From: Aporrectodea caliginosa
Taxonomy: Eukaryota; Annelida; Clitellata; Crassiclitellata; Lumbricidae
Length of the DNA stretch: 64,000 bases
Reading direction: 5' to 3'
Assembly (NCBI GenBank): GCA_020284085.1
Contig: JACEVL010000418.1
Location: forward strand, 226,501-290,500
Shown here one piece after another: positions 11,176 through 22,838 of this stretch (position 1 is its first letter; every line of letters starts with the position of its first letter). Position numbers and translations under genes: made by a program. The notes beneath the pieces are model-generated. The model ran no database searches and was not told where the DNA came from. It saw only the letters and a program-made list of their open reading frames with translations.

Positions 11176-11741
11176 CTGTGAGACAAAATAGTTCAACCAA
11201 TAATCAGCCATGGAACAGGGATCCTGATACTTCTTCCTAGATGTTAACAGTTCTTAGTCGTGTGTTAGTTTTCGGTCATATGTAAAAGCTGTGAAACGCT
11301 TTAATAGTCCAGCAACTGCTTTAAATTTCGAAAAGAACATTATTATCATCGCCAGTGTGACCTTGATGTCCTGTTGAGTGAATAGAAATCTTCAGCATTC
11401 AGCGTTTTATTAATTCAACCACTTGTTGTGTTACCGTCGTGGTATAGTGATTCAGTAGACTCCTACACTAGGCCTTGTTTCTCATGCTGAGTGGACTAGA
11501 AAAAAATGACCTTTGCAAGATCCATGCGTAGGCCTACATTGTACATAGATCCCTGTTACCAGGCTGAAGAATTCTGCAGCTGTGAGAATGCTCAAGCATA
11601 ACGTTTCTAGGTCAAAAAATTAGGCTAGTCAAAACAAGTTGTTCAAAGTCAATGCATCTTACGCATAATCGTTAAGACATCATTATAATATAACATAAAA
11701 TAAAATAAAATATACACAGTGTGATGGTGAAAGAAACTTAC

Positions 11742-12062
11742 GAACGACGAGTAACTTTGCGCCCGTCTTGTTGGTATTGCCGGCACATTGCCCGATGTAC
11801 AACCCAGATGTTGATATCGTATTTCCATTTTCAGTTGTTGTCGCTGACTTGATAACTAGACCGGTCTGGTTAACGTCGTAGAGGTTAGTCAGCGATGGAT
11901 CCCTAGCACCGCCAATGTAGATGATATCGTAAGTGGTTGACTCATCTGAGGTTGGAAGAACCGTCCACGAGACGTTCAGAGGGTTAATGTACAGATTCAT
12001 TATTGTATTCGGCTGTCCCTCTCTTACAGCTATATTCTTCAGATTCGACAGACACTGAGGAC
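11742..12062 (-). CDS. Ig type A exon (A1)
   Basis: This exon encodes 107 residues identical in sequence to A2 (15326-15646). The acceptor TTGCTTGTAG lies before 12062 and the donor GTTC/GTAAGTTTC after 11742, phase 1-1. The domain starts with PQC, then AVREGQPNT, VSWTV (C-strand Trp), DVNQTGLVIK (E strand), SGLYIGQC (F-strand Cys) and AKLLVVR. The B strand has MNLYI where a Cys is expected, so the canonical intradomain disulfide is missing; the N-terminal Cys may substitute. Sequons are NVS, NQT and NKT. It is V-set-like in strand order, but the family is not identified. Confidence 0.82.
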
Positions 12063-12559
12063 CTACAAGCAATAACTTCCGTTCGATATTATTATTAAAG
12101 AATATAGCCGTTGCTAAAATTCTTCTTTATCACATTCTTAGTTCGAAACCATAAACCCATAACAAGAACTGATGACTTCGTTACTCATATCAGCCATACG
12201 TGTCCTTGTCTGCTTGAATGCCTTCGGTCGAATGTGAAACAGCTCAACAGCTTAGTATTTTGGAAAAAAAACTGAAAACCTGGAAGGATTACCATGACAA
12301 ACCGAATCAGTCAGTGCATGCATATATATTTGTATGTAAGTACGAAAGTATATATATCTGTCATTGAGTAGTATTTGTGCGTGCAGGATATGGTTTTTGT
12401 CTTAACTTTACATTACGGTTCTGTGTACAGTTACGGTTCTGTTTACTAGTTAAGGGTTTTGTCTTTATTTTACATTACAGTTCTGTTTATGCTTCGTAGT
12501 CCTGTTGGACTCCTAAATATCAATCATTTGTCATTCTACATTAATTTTGTCTCATGAAA

Positions 12560-12697
12560 CAAAGGTGTCCCAAGTAAGCGGAACGTTCCGAACCTTGGTC
12601 TCTTTTTTGGTGTTTCTTTTGTATCCCAACGTTACTATTTACTGTGCTATTTGTCATCTGTTGGTTGTACTGGGAACAATAAACGAATGATTGATTG

Positions 12698-12730
<33 letters not shown>

Positions 12731-12732
12731 CA
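12560..12732 (+). repeat. Retroposon-like tail with GATT repeats
   Basis: TTGGTTGTACTGGGAACAAT, then AATAAACGAATG, then repeated GATT, looks like the 3' end of a retroposon. It is duplicated with the segmental unit at 16140-16275, where the GATT tail is shorter. Confidence 0.55.
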
Positions 12733-13509
12733 TACGTTTATATATTCTAGTGAATGTACATTTCCTAATGCACCGCGGTTTGCCTAAGTATCAAGGTAGC
12801 AATAAGTAGGGCTTATGTTCGGAAAAATCTTATAGTTACATGGCTGCATGACTACGTTCACCGTATATATATATAAGCATGCGTGTGTTTGTATGCGCCT
12901 GAGCTTTCACGAATACTTGTATGATGTGGCAAGAATGCTTACTACATGCTTACAAATAAAATCATGCAGGCATGTAATGTATGACTCAATGTATGATTCA
13001 CTGTATGTCTATAACCATTTCCTTATGATTGCATGATCATTTATGTATTAAATGTATTTAAACAAGCATAAATCCAACCCTGCATGCATGCGTGCATGAA
13101 TTATCAGATGGACACATGCATTTATAAATATGCGCATGTCGACCTATGCATCTAAGCATGAATGCATTAGGCTATAATTATGGTATTATAATTATAATAA
13201 AATAATAATGTTCGTTTAATTTTTTAAACTGACAAGTATCATGCAGGATTATTACAAATCATAGTATGAACGGATGAACACAGGAGTCCAACTCAACTGT
13301 TTGACAGCCATATAAGTCGCCCATCACGTCCAACGTCTCGTAAGTTTCCGAGCATATGCTTTTTTCACTAAGCTTTATAAAGGATATTCCTATTTAAGTC
13401 GATATAAGCAATTCAAATGTAATAGCGAAATTAGGCAGAAATTTATCTGCTGTGCAAAATCACAGAAACACGTTAGGGTAGAAATTACAATGCTTCATTA
13501 TTAACTTAC

Positions 13510-13926
13510 TAGTCACAGTTGACATCAGCGGCGACAAATAAGTAATTTCTGGTTGCGAGCTACTCATCAGGTTCAGGATAGTAGTGGCAACATATGGGAT
13601 GGATTCGAGAGATGCAGTCGAGGACTGAGTGGTAGTTGTCGGGTTCAGATTTATAGTACTTATCTGTGGTTCAGTAGTCATTGCTGAGATACGTTGTGTG
13701 TCTGGATGACTGGTTGTTGAAGGTGGAAGAGAACTAGTTGTTTCATGTTGAGTGGATGTTGTAGATGAAAGAGAAGTAGTTGTTAGAGGCTGATTGGATG
13801 TTGTGGGTGGAAGAAAAGTTGTTGTTAGAAGCTGAGTGGTTGTTTCAGGTTTAAGAGTGGTTGTTGTTGACGGCTGCGACGTTGATGTCTGCGTTGTTGA
13901 TTGGCCCGTTGTTGTAATTGGACATC
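13510..13926 (-). CDS. Mucin-like Ser/Thr/Pro exon (M2)
   Basis: This exon encodes 139 residues rich in Thr, Ser and Pro. Borders: TTTTTTCAG before 13926 and ACTA/GTAAG after 13510, phase 1-1. It opens CPITTTGQSTTQ and closes MSTVTS like M1. The middle has only about three degenerate copies of the 14-residue repeat (QPLTTTSL, TTSNQPL), then a distinct segment with DTQRISAMTTEPQ and LNLMSSSQPEI. The same HPDTQRISAMTTE words occur in M4, so this is the probable ancestral content. It likely serves as an O-glycosylated stalk between type B of its own unit and type A of the next. The ATG of the separate 73-codon reading is internal, not a start. Confidence 0.8.
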
Positions 13927-14364
13927 CTGAAAAAATACGTGAAAGATGAGTTTCAGTATTTTCGGATTTTTAATTCAGCTGCACTTCTTTCACTTCTATT
14001 GAATAGGTCAGCTTTAAAGATGACGCCTGAATGCAACAATCATAAACCAATCCTTTTGGAGTCAACTTGCATATTATAGTTTGTTGTCCATTTTTGACAC
14101 TTTAATAACTGAGGTGAGCAGGCAATTGTTGTAGCGTAAAATATAGGAATACTGAAGAAGAAATGGTAACGACAGTGTTCTCAAACTTTGTTAAAGTGTT
14201 TACGTATTTCCTATTCGTGTAGGACAAAAGTTACATTTCTCATGCTCTTAGACATGTTGCAAATAATATCGCACTTTATTTCACAAAATCTTAACACGTC
14301 TATATAAGACTTAGTCGTTATCTAACCCCAAATCTTACTTGTTCGTTCTTTCATGCAAACAAAC

Positions 14365-14682
14365 CTGGTGTGGAGCAAGATTCGTTGAACTCCGGCGCAT
14401 TCGTTGCGATGTATTGAGCTTGGATGTCAGTTGGTGCAGCAAAAGTCAGTTCGCATGTGTAGTCCGCAGGATCGCCACCGTTGCTTGTAATGGTTGATTC
14501 TGCATAGAACACATACGCATCAATCCTCTTCCTCGGAAGCGTATACGTTGCCAAGAAAGCTCCGTTGAGTTTCCAGGTAACAATCGCATAGATCGGGTGA
14601 ATACTGACGTCCGCATAAGTGACGTTGCACGACACATTGGAAGCATAATTGATCGGAGTACAGGAACACAGTGGACCTGACC
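14365..14682 (-). CDS. Ig type B exon (B2)
   Basis: This exon encodes 106 residues and is near-identical to B1 and B3. Acceptor CTCACAG before 14682, donor CCAG/GTTTG after 14365, phase 1-1. It keeps the canonical Ig Cys pair (NVSCNVT and DYTCELT), the C-strand Trp in VTWKLNG, the CSC knot at the start and NESC at the end. The distinguishing residue is HPIYAIV where B1 and B3 have HPIYPIV. No disruption is seen. Confidence 0.82.
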
Positions 14683-15325
14683 CTGTGAGACAAAATAGTT
14701 CAACCAAAAATCAGCCATGGAACACACGCATCCTGATACTTTTTTTGTATATTAACACTTATGGGCCTTGTCTTTCAGTCATATTTAGAAGCTGTGAAAC
14801 GCTTCAATAACCCAGCAACTGCTTTGAATTTAGAAAAAAACATTATTATCTTCGCCAGTGTCATCTTGGTGTCCTGTCAAGTGACTAGAAATCTTCAGTA
14901 TTCAGCGTTTTATAAATTCAATCACTTGTTGTGTTACCGTCGTGGTATAGTGATTCAGTATACTCCTACACTCATTGGGTATATCATGCTGAGTGGACTA
15001 GAAAAAAAACGATCTTTGCTAGAGCCATGCGTAGGCCTACAGCCCTACATTGTACATCGATCCCTGTTACCAGGCTAAAGAATTCTGGGGCTGTGTAAAA
15101 ATGCTCAAGCATTCTAAGTTAATTAGGCTAGTCAAAACAAGTTGTTCAAAGTCAATAAAAAATAATCGAAGAAAATACCAGCCTGTGATATGAAATAATT
15201 TCAAGAAAAAAAAATAAAACTTAATCTCAACCCAAGGAATGCACCTTGCCCATAATCGTCAAGGCACCATAATATAACATAAAATAAAATAAAATATACA
15301 CGGTGTTATAGCAAAAGAAACTTAC

Positions 15326-15646
15326 GAACGACAAGTAACTTGGCACCCGTCTTGTTGGTATTGCCGGCACATTGCCCGATGTACAACCCAGATGTTGATA
15401 TCGTATTTCCATTTTCAGTTGTTGTCGCTGACTTGATAACTAGACCGGTCTGGTTAACGTCGTAGAGGTTAGTCAGCGATGGATCCCTAGCACCGCCAAT
15501 GTAGATGATATCGTAAGTGGTTGACTCATCTGAGGTTGGAAGAACCGTCCACGAGACGTTCAAAGGGTTAATGTACAGATTCATTATTGTATTCGGCTGT
15601 CCCTCTCTTACAGCTATATTCTTCAGATTCGACAGACACTGAGGAC
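15326..15646 (-). CDS. Ig type A exon (A2)
   Basis: This exon encodes 107 residues with the same protein sequence as A1, although a few bases differ. Acceptor CTTGTAG before 15646, donor GTAAGTTTC after 15326, phase 1-1. The F-strand Cys is in YIGQC, the B strand lacks Cys and the N-terminal PQC is present. Identity of A1 and A2 at the protein level fits recent duplication or gene conversion within the array. Confidence 0.82.
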
Positions 15647-16139
15647 CTACAAGCAATAACTTCCGTTCGATATTATTATTAAAGAATATAGCCGTTGCTA
15701 AAATTCTTCTTTATCACATTCTTAGTTCGAAACCATAAACCCATAACAAGAACTGATGACTTCGTAACTCATATTAGCCATACGTGTCCTTGTCTGCTTG
15801 AATGCCTTCGGTCGAATGTGAAACAGCTCAACAGCTTAGTATTTTGGAAAAAAAACTGAAAACCTGGAAGGATTACCATGACAAACCGAATCAGTCAGTG
15901 CATGCATATATTTGTATGTAAGTACGAAAGTATATATATCTGTCATTGAGTAGTATTTGTGCGTGCAGGATATGGTTTTTGTCTTAACTTTACATTACGG
16001 TTCTGTGTACAGTTACGGTTCTGTTTACTAGTTAAGGGTTTTGTCTTTATTTTACATTACAGTTCTGTTTATGCTTCGTAGTCCAGTTGGACTCCTAAAT
16101 ATCAATCATTAATTTTGTCATTCTACATTTGTCTTATGA

Positions 16140-16275
16140 TTTAAGGTGACCCAAATAAGCGGAACTTTGATCCTTTTTGGTCATCCTGTTGTATCCCAAT
16201 GTTACTGTTGACTGTGCTAATTGTCATCTGTTGGTTGTACTGGGAACAATAAACGAATGATTGATTGATTTATTG
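16140..16275 (+). repeat. Duplicated retroposon-like tail
   Basis: Second copy of the 12560-12732 sequence, carried along by the segmental duplication. The GATT tail is reduced to a few units. Confidence 0.5.
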
Positions 16276-16885
16276 ACCATACGTTTATTTCTTCCAGTGC
16301 ATGTAAATTACCTAATGTACTGCTGTTTACCTGATGATTATAGCCATTTCCTCATGATTGCATGATTATATATGTATTTATATAAGAATAAATCCATTCC
16401 TGCATGCACGCGTGCATGAATTATCAGACGGACACATGCATTTATAAATGTGCGCATGTATGCATATAGGCATGAATGCATTGAGCTATTATGGTATAAT
16501 AATAATAATAATGTTCGTTTAATTTTTTAAATTGCCAAGTATGCAGGATGATTACAAATCATAGTATGAACGGAGTATCACAGGAGTCGAATTCAACTGT
16601 TTAACAGCCATGCAAATCGTTCGTCACGTCCAACTTCTCATATGTTTCCGAGCATACAATTTGTTCGCTAAGCTTTGTAAAGGCAATTCCTATTTACATG
16701 TAAGTCGATAACAATAAAAATTACATCACTGATCTTAAATGTCTTAAACTGCTCACCATCGCAGAAAACGAGAATATCGGTAAGCAATTCAAATGTAATG
16801 GCGCAATGAGGCAGAAATTTATCTGCTGTGCAAAATCACAGAAACACGTTAGGGTAGAAATTACAATGCTCCATTATTAACTTAC

Positions 16886-17302
16886 TAGTCACAGTTGACA
16901 TAAGCGGCGACGAAGAAGTAATTCCTGGTTGCGAGCTACTCATCAGGTTCAGGATAGTAGTGGCAACATATGGGATGGATTCGAGAGATGCAGTCGAGGA
17001 CTGAGTGGTAGTTGTCGGGTTCAGATTTATAGTACTTATCTGTGGTTCAGTAGTCATTGCTGAGATACGTTGTGTGTCTGGATGACTGGTTGTTGAAGGT
17101 GGAAGAGAACTAGTTGTTTCATGTTGAGTGGATGTTGTAGATGAAAGAGAAGTAGTTGTTAGAGGCTGATTGGATGTTGTGGGTGGAAGAAAAGTTGTTG
17201 TTAGAAGCTGAGTGGTTGTTTCAGGTTTAAGAGTGGTTGTTGTTGACGGCTGCGACGTTGATGTCTGCGTTGTTGATTGGCCCGTTGTTGTAATTGGACA
17301 TC
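16886..17302 (-). CDS. Mucin-like Ser/Thr/Pro exon (M3)
   Basis: This exon encodes 139 residues nearly identical to M2. Acceptor TTTTTTCAG before 17302, donor ACTA/GTAAG after 16886, phase 1-1. The last differences are QPGITSSSPL against QPEITYLSPL in M2. The same composition and position in its unit imply the same O-glycosylated linker role. Equal length of M2 and M3, against the expanded M1, shows that only the left copy amplified its 42-bp repeat. Confidence 0.8.
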
Positions 17303-17740
17303 CTGAAAAAATACGTGAAAGATGAGTTTCAGTATTTTCGGATTTTTAATTCAGCTGCACTTCTTTCACTTCTATTGAATAGGTCAGCTTTAAGATGACG
17401 CCTGAATGCAACAATCATAAACCAATCCTTTTGGAGTCAACTTGCATATTATAGTTTGTTGTCCATTTTTGACACTTTAATAACTGAGGTGAGCAGGCAA
17501 TTGTTGTAGCGTAAAATATAGGAATACTGAAGAAGAAATGGTAACGACAGTGGTTCTCAAACTTTGTTAAAGTGTTTACGTATTTCCTATTCGTGTAGGA
17601 CAAAAGTTACATTTCTCATGCTCTTAGACATGTTGCAAGTAATATCGCACTTTATTTCACAAAATCTTAACACGTCTATATAAGACTTAGTCGTTATCTA
17701 ACCCCAAATCTTACTTGTTCGTTCTTTCATGCAAACAAAC

Positions 17741-18058
17741 CTGGTGTGGAGCAAGATTCGTTGAACTCCGGCGCATTCGTTGCGATGTATTGAGCTTGGA
17801 TGTCAGTTGGTGCAGCAAAAGTCAGTTCGCATGTGTAGTCCGCAGGATCGCCACCGTTGCTTGTAATGGTTGATTCTGCATAGAACACATAAGCATCAAT
17901 CCTCTTCCTCGGAAGCGTATACGTTGCCAAGAAAGCTCCGTTGAGTTTCCAGGTAACAATTGGATAGATCGGGTGAATACTGACGTCTGCATAAGTGACG
18001 TTGCACGACACATTGGAAGCATAATTGATCGGAATACAGGAACACAGTGGACCTGAGC
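17741..18058 (-). CDS. Ig type B exon (B3)
   Basis: This exon encodes 106 residues. The acceptor CTCACAG lies before 18058, where the first codon differs (GC TCA against GG TCA in B1/B2), and the donor CCAG/GTTTG lies after 17741; phase 1-1. It has the canonical Ig Cys-Trp-Cys core, an N-terminal CSC (followed by IPINY rather than TPINY) and a C-terminal NESC. No stops. A 111-codon ORF in another frame is a shadow. Confidence 0.82.
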
Positions 18059-18662
18059 CTGTGAGACAAAATAGTTCAACCAATAATCAGCCATCGAATG
18101 CGCATCATGATGCTTCTTTCTAGATGTTAACACTTCTGGGCCGTGTGTTTCAGTCATATTTAAAAGCTGTGAAAGGCTTTAATAGTCCAGCAACTGCTTT
18201 GAATTTCAAATAAAAAACATTATTATCTTCGCCTGTGTGATCAAGATATCATGTCAAGATACTAGAAATCTTCAGCATTCAGCGTTTTATAAAATAATTC
18301 AACCACTTGCTGTGTTACAGTCGTGGTAGAATGATTCAGTAGACTCCTACACTCAGCGGGAATCTCATGCTGAGTGGACTAGAAAAAAACGATCTTTGCA
18401 AGATTCATGCGTAGGCCTACATTGTACATCCATCCCTATTACCAGACTTAAGAATTTTGCAGCTGTAAAAATTTCTAAGTTAATTAGGCTAGTCAAAACA
18501 ATTTGTTCAAAGTCAATAAAATAATCTGCGACAGTACCAGACGGTGATATGCTATAATTTTACGAAGAAAGGTAAATTTTAATATCAACCCAAAGAAGGA
18601 CCTTACCCATTATCGTTAACACACCATACTATAAACAAATTTAAAAGTGCGAAAGAACTTAC

Positions 18663-18983
18663 GAACAACGAGTAACTTGGCGCCTGTTTTGTTGGGATTA
18701 TTTGCACATTGTCCGATGTACAACCCAGCTGTTGATATTGGTTGTCCATTTTCAGTTGTTGTCGCGTCTTTGATCACTAGACCGGTCTGGTTAACGTCGT
18801 AGAGGTTAGTCAGCGATGGATCCCTAGCACCGCCGATGTAGATGATATCGTAAGTGGTTGACTCATCTGAGGTTGGAAGAACCGTCCACGAGACGTTCGA
18901 AGGGTTAATGTACAGATTCATTATTGTAATCGGCTGTCCCTCTCTTACAGCTATATTCTTCAGATTCGACAGACACTGAGGAC
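18663..18983 (-). CDS. Ig type A exon (A3)
   Basis: This exon encodes 107 residues. Acceptor CTTGTAG before 18983, donor GTAAGTTC after 18663, phase 1-1. Compared with A1/A2 it has QPITIM, INPSNVSW, IKDATTTENGQPISTAG and QCANNPNKTG, so it has diverged in the B-C and E-F regions while the C, D and G strands are unchanged. The F-strand Cys is present and the B-strand Cys absent. Homology to the A1/A2 units ends shortly upstream, near 19040, which marks the edge of the duplicated block. Confidence 0.82.
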
Positions 18984-19825
18984 CTACAAGCAGAAACTTC
19001 CGTTCGATATTATTAATAAACAATATGATCGTTGCTAAACCTCTGCTCTAACCTCTGCTCTAATCCGGTATCTCTGTAATTCCAAACCTTACAACTTTTA
19101 ATAACGTGTTGAAGGCGTTGCAGAAATTGCCCAAGCGTGTGCTTGTTAGCTTGACTGCCTTCGATCGAATGTGCAATGGTTCTACTCTGGGAAGACTACT
19201 AGGTCAAGCTGAATTTATCAGTGCAGGTCTCCATTTGCATGTACGAAAGTATACTGTGTTATTAAATAATATGTGGCGTGTATGCCAATGTACTTTCATT
19301 TCTTCTTGTGCACTTCTGAATGTACTTCTGTATGCTTAAGTATGAAGGGACATAATTATCATTGCAACCATGCGTGTAAATCCCTTGTGCATATTTGTGT
19401 CTAGACGTATATTTGCATGTATTAAACGTTTTACGTATTAATAGGCGTGCACATCGCAGAACTAAGCTGTAGAACTATCTGCATATAATCATGGTTCTTG
19501 TGTCGAGTCGCTGCTTATATTCAATCATTTCAATGACATTCAAAGGCGGCGTGACTACGATAATGCTGCTCGTCAGACCACAGGTCGGAAGATGACGTAG
19601 TGTCAATCTTGGTGTCAAAGCCAAGAGCTAACAGCCCTCTCTCTGTTCTCCCAGCATCTGTCTTCTGAATAGAAAGCGGAGCTGATTTCGACAATGAAAG
19701 CTGATCGAGAATTGCACCTAGATCAATATCTTCCTCGTACAAAAACGGAATAATCTATTTCTCAAAGCTTCTTCCGAACTATCGTCTTCAATGATAGTTT
19801 TTTCGATATTCCAGTTAAAGAGTGG

Positions 19826-20035
19826 ATGGAAAGCCAATCGTATGAGATCGCATGCGAGTTTGTTAAGAATTTGGCCTGTGTGAATGACAGCGCTGAAATT
19901 GACGTAGCTCTGAATCAGAATTTTCCATTAACAATAATTAAGAACCAAGAACTGAACCAGTTTCTTCTACAAGTTGTCGACAAACGTAGGCACAACTTTT
20001 CAAAGTGTAATCGTGACAATCTGGGAGACATTTAG
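19826..20035 (+). pseudogene. Fragment of uncharacterised transposon-type protein
   Basis: This 69-codon piece reads CEFVKNLACVNDSAEIDVA, then QELNQFLLQVVDKRRHNF. It resembles the 4008-4214 fragment (ITERGVARM, DEDQKQFLLLAVKK) and, from general memory, an uncharacterised invertebrate protein family with VNDSAERGV and QKQFLLQVV words. It lies in reverse orientation within an intron of the Ig gene, is truncated at both ends and is presumed dead. Confidence 0.4.
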
Positions 20036-20819
20036 AATTGTAGAATGTAGATTATGGACCCGAAGAATAAACACCTGAAGGAGTGAAGGTGTAGAATCAG
20101 CAGATGGAGGTATGGCGGAGCTGAAAACGTGGCTGGTTGCATCATCAAGGATTTGTAATATTTACTGACTACACCTAAGGATTATTGGTAATGACTTATC
20201 TTGCGAACGTCCAATAATCTTGAGTTTTGTACAATTTTTCTCTTATTTTATCGTGAAACCATACCTATGTATCATATTGGATGCAGTAAAGTCAGATTCT
20301 TTTATACTATTTAAAGAGCTTTCCAATGGTATTAATCATGATTGTTATCGTGGGGTTAAAGGTTGGTGTCTAGAAGCATTTAGAAATTGGACAAGCCCCC
20401 GCAAATTATGCCAATTTGGGTGGAAACTGTGAGTGCCTTGGGAACTCCTAAATGTTTTTTTAATGTCATAAAATAAATTTTACAAGGATTATTATGAGAC
20501 TATCAGTGAGTGATAATGACATTATATTTTCCGAGCATATGCATGGTTTTGGCAAAACTTTATAAAAACAATTCTGATTTAAGTTGAGAACAACAGAAAT
20601 TACCCCAGAGACCTTAAATGACCTAAACTGCTTGCTTGCGCAGAAAACAAGAATATCGGTAAGCAATTCAAATGACGATGATGAGACCGACAATTTCTAC
20701 GGCGCCGTAACACAGCACATGCCGCTACAAAAGCGCTTTAACAAATCACACGTTAGTCAGGATACTTACTCTCTATAGAAGTAGTAAGACTTGAGACAAG
20801 ACTTGAAAGCCTCGACTGA

Positions 20820-21200
20820 AATGTTGTAAAGGAGACCTACACGTGCGAAGATCCAAAACGTGCGGCACGGATTGAAGGTGGGAAGCTGTTCCAGCACCTT
20901 GGTCCCGCCACCTAGATGGCTCGGTCACCGAAGCACGTTTTTGATCTTCGCACGTGTATGTCTCATATAGAAGACGATCTCAGCGAGAGATCCGCCTCCG
21001 ATGACGAGACACGGACACAGCATGTGCCAAGGTAGTTAGGCGACTCGCCAGGTAAGGACTTATAGACCAGCAGTGCCAGCTTATATTGAATGCGGTACGG
21101 TACTGGGAGCCAGTGCAGCACATCACGAAGTAATGGTGTTATATGATCGTACACTATTATCGTCGGTTGCTGCTGCATTGAGTACTGACATGAAGCCTAT
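20820..21200 (-). mobile_element. LINE RT C-terminal fragment
   Basis: The minus-strand reading 21178-20963 gives HITPLLRDVLHWLPVPYRI, then LALLVYKSLPGESPNYL, the classic LHWLPI and YLxxL tail of CR1-like RT. The next part, near 20880-20940, has the GDRAI and GPRCWNSFP type tail with a stop. Inverted words ACGTGCGAAGATC (20839) and GATCTTCGCACGT (20944) flank the last ~120 bp. Intronic in the Ig gene. Confidence 0.7.
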
Positions 21201-21276
21201 CAGACAGATGTTTTTGTGCTCCAGCCAGAAGACTATTTCAGCGGTCGACCTGGATGACCACGAATCAAATTCATGG

Positions 21277-21605
21277 TCATTCATTCATTCATTCATTCAT
21301 TCATTCATTCGGAGCTTTTATATAGCTCTGGTTTCTCGTTGCGTTCTTGTCTGCGCTCCATCTTACCGCTCTTTACTTGTGAGCCATCAGACAGGGTTGT
21401 ACGCGCCCAGTGTCCGACGTCGGGCACATAGCTATGGGCAGGGAGCGCTCCCGGCCTAGACGCGACTAAAGAAAAAAGACTTGAGGGACTTGCAGTACCC
21501 TGTCGGATGGCTCCCAATTAAAGTGCGGAGCTTAAGCGGGAGGCCATTTCAGATGGGAAGGCCCACAACCGAAAAAGAGCAGGGTAAGTTGGGGAAAGTC
21601 GATAC
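21277..21605 (-). mobile_element. LINE 3' end with ATTC tail
   Basis: Read on the minus strand: FSVVGLPI and NGLPLKLRTL (compare FSVVGPTVWNGLPLELRLL at 44.95 kb), then PGALPA. The untranslated end GAGCTATATAAAAGCTCC follows, and then GAAT repeats. This is a truncated CR1-like 3' end in the intron before the fourth mucin exon. Confidence 0.75.
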
Positions 21606-21813
21606 CCTGAAGATGACCGCCGTTTTTGCTACCTCGAATGACAATGACCGCACACAACAATTTCAGCTGGCGGAAGCATTAGCTCATCATATGTCCAAAA
21701 TGACGCGTCAAATTTTATGGCGAAATGAGGAAGCACTTTATCTGCTGTCCAAAATAACATAAACAAATTAAACACGTTAGGAAAGAAATTATAATGCTCT
21801 ATTATTAACTTAC

Positions 21814-22137
21814 TAGTCACAGTTGACATCAGAGGAGGCGAAGTCGTAATTTCAGTAGTCATTGCTGAAATACGTTGTGTGTCTGGATGAAGGGTTGTTG
21901 TAAGTGGAAGAGATGTTATTGTTAGAGGCTGAGTGGTTGTTGGAAGTGGAAGTGTAGTCGTTGTTTCAGGAGTCGTGGAAGTTGTTGGAAGAGTGGTGGT
22001 AGTAGTAGATGGCTGCGTGGTTGTCGTAGATATCTTCGTTGTTGCCGTAGACGTTGGGTTCGTCGTTGTCTTTTGATCGGTTGTCGTTGCAATGACGGAT
22101 GTGGTCGTCACTTTTTGCGTCGTTGTGTAACCGCAAT
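21814..22137 (-). CDS. Mucin-like Ser/Thr/Pro exon (M4)
   Basis: This exon encodes 108 residues and is the first mucin-like segment in transcript order. Acceptor AATTTCTACAG before 22137, donor ACTA/GTAAG after 21814, phase 1-1. It begins CGYTTTQKVTTTSV, so a Cys follows the splice junction as in M1-M3. It continues with TTTTQPSTTTTTLP, then PLTITSLPLTTTL, and HPDTQRISAMTTE, and ends MSTVTS. It is the shortest and most divergent of the four and probably predates the segmental duplications. The composition predicts dense O-glycosylation; there is no hydrophobic segment. Confidence 0.8.
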
Positions 22138-22289
22138 CTGTAGAAATTTGTGATAAAAATGATTTGTTGTTGATCATAAAATATTTCATGGAATCTTGTT
22201 AGACGTTTACAGTACAAGCGATGTTAATTTTTAAACGGACATGAATGTGCATTGTTGAGATAACCGGGCAAGTCACAACTAAGTGTGGC

Positions 22290-22395
22290 CGCGCACTGAT
22301 AGGAAGCCAGTGCAAGCCACTGATACGAAGCCAGTGCAAGCCACTGATAGGAAGCCAGTGCAAGCCACTGATAGGAAGCCAGTGCAAGCCTTCAA
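22290..22395. repeat. 24-bp tandem repeat, four copies
   Basis: Four copies of GGAAGCCAGTGCAAGCCACT (first 20 of 24 bases) with one base change. On the minus strand it translates to repeated GLHWLPIS, the RT motif LHWLPI of CR1-like LINEs. This looks like a small expansion inside a LINE remnant. Confidence 0.85.
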
Positions 22396-22520
22396 GCATA
22401 TTATGCTCAAAGCAAGAGGGTCTGGCTATGAGCTGTTATAATATCGCAACTTATTCCCTTACTTAGTTTATTTATCTTGAAATTCAATAACTGACTGGTC
22501 AATATTTACATATAACTCAC

Positions 22521-22838
22521 AAGGTGGAGTGCAAGACGCTGAAAACGCTGGCGCATTTGTTGCGACAAATGCTTGCTGAATGTCCGTCGTTTTCCCAAAA
22601 GTGACGGTGCATTGGTAGTTTGCTGGGTCGTAGGCATCGACTGTGATGACCGATGTTGATACATAATACGGTTTTTGTGACGTCCTCACAGGAGTATCGT
22701 TTTTGTAGAAATTCCCATTCGATGTCCAGGTCATCTTTGCATTGATCGGATGGAAACTGCTATCGGCATACATGAGGCTGCAGGTTATGCTAATTTTTGT
22801 AGAATCGATCGCTGTGCAGTTGCACGTTGGTGGTTGGC
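22521..22838 (-). CDS. Ig type B exon (B4)
   Basis: This exon encodes a 106-residue Ig domain, clearly paralogous to B1-B3 but divergent. Acceptor CTTCAATAG before 22838, donor CCTT/GTGAGT after 22521, phase 1-1. Conserved features: N-terminal CNC, B-strand KISITCSLMYADSSFHPI, C-strand MTWTSNG, F-strand NYQCTVTF, then FVATNAPAF and SCTPP. The four framework cysteines of the family plus the extra N-terminal one are kept. Loops differ strongly (NDTPVRTSQKPYYVS against TLPRKRIDAYVFY). Confidence 0.82.

Larger units (their letters stand above)
10426..19040. repeat. Tandem ~3.4 kb segmental duplications
   Basis: Units 10426-13926 (3,501 bp), 13927-17302 (3,376 bp) and a partial third, 17303 to about 19040, align head to tail. 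Each unit has a type B exon and a type A exon, and the complete units end in the upstream mucin exon. Introns are also nearly identical: the mucin-to-B introns at 13927 and 17303 differ at only a few positions. Duplication extends to an AATAAACGAATGATTGATT tail (12664, 16245) and GCATGC-rich blocks (13080, 16400), which differ by indels. Unequal crossing over is the likely mechanism. Confidence 0.85.

Noticed and set aside
14446..14727. 93-codon minus ORF overlapping B2, and similar ORFs over B1 and B3
   Set aside because: They are in an alternative frame of the Ig exon, cross the intron border and lack Ig features; they persist only because the exons are duplicated.
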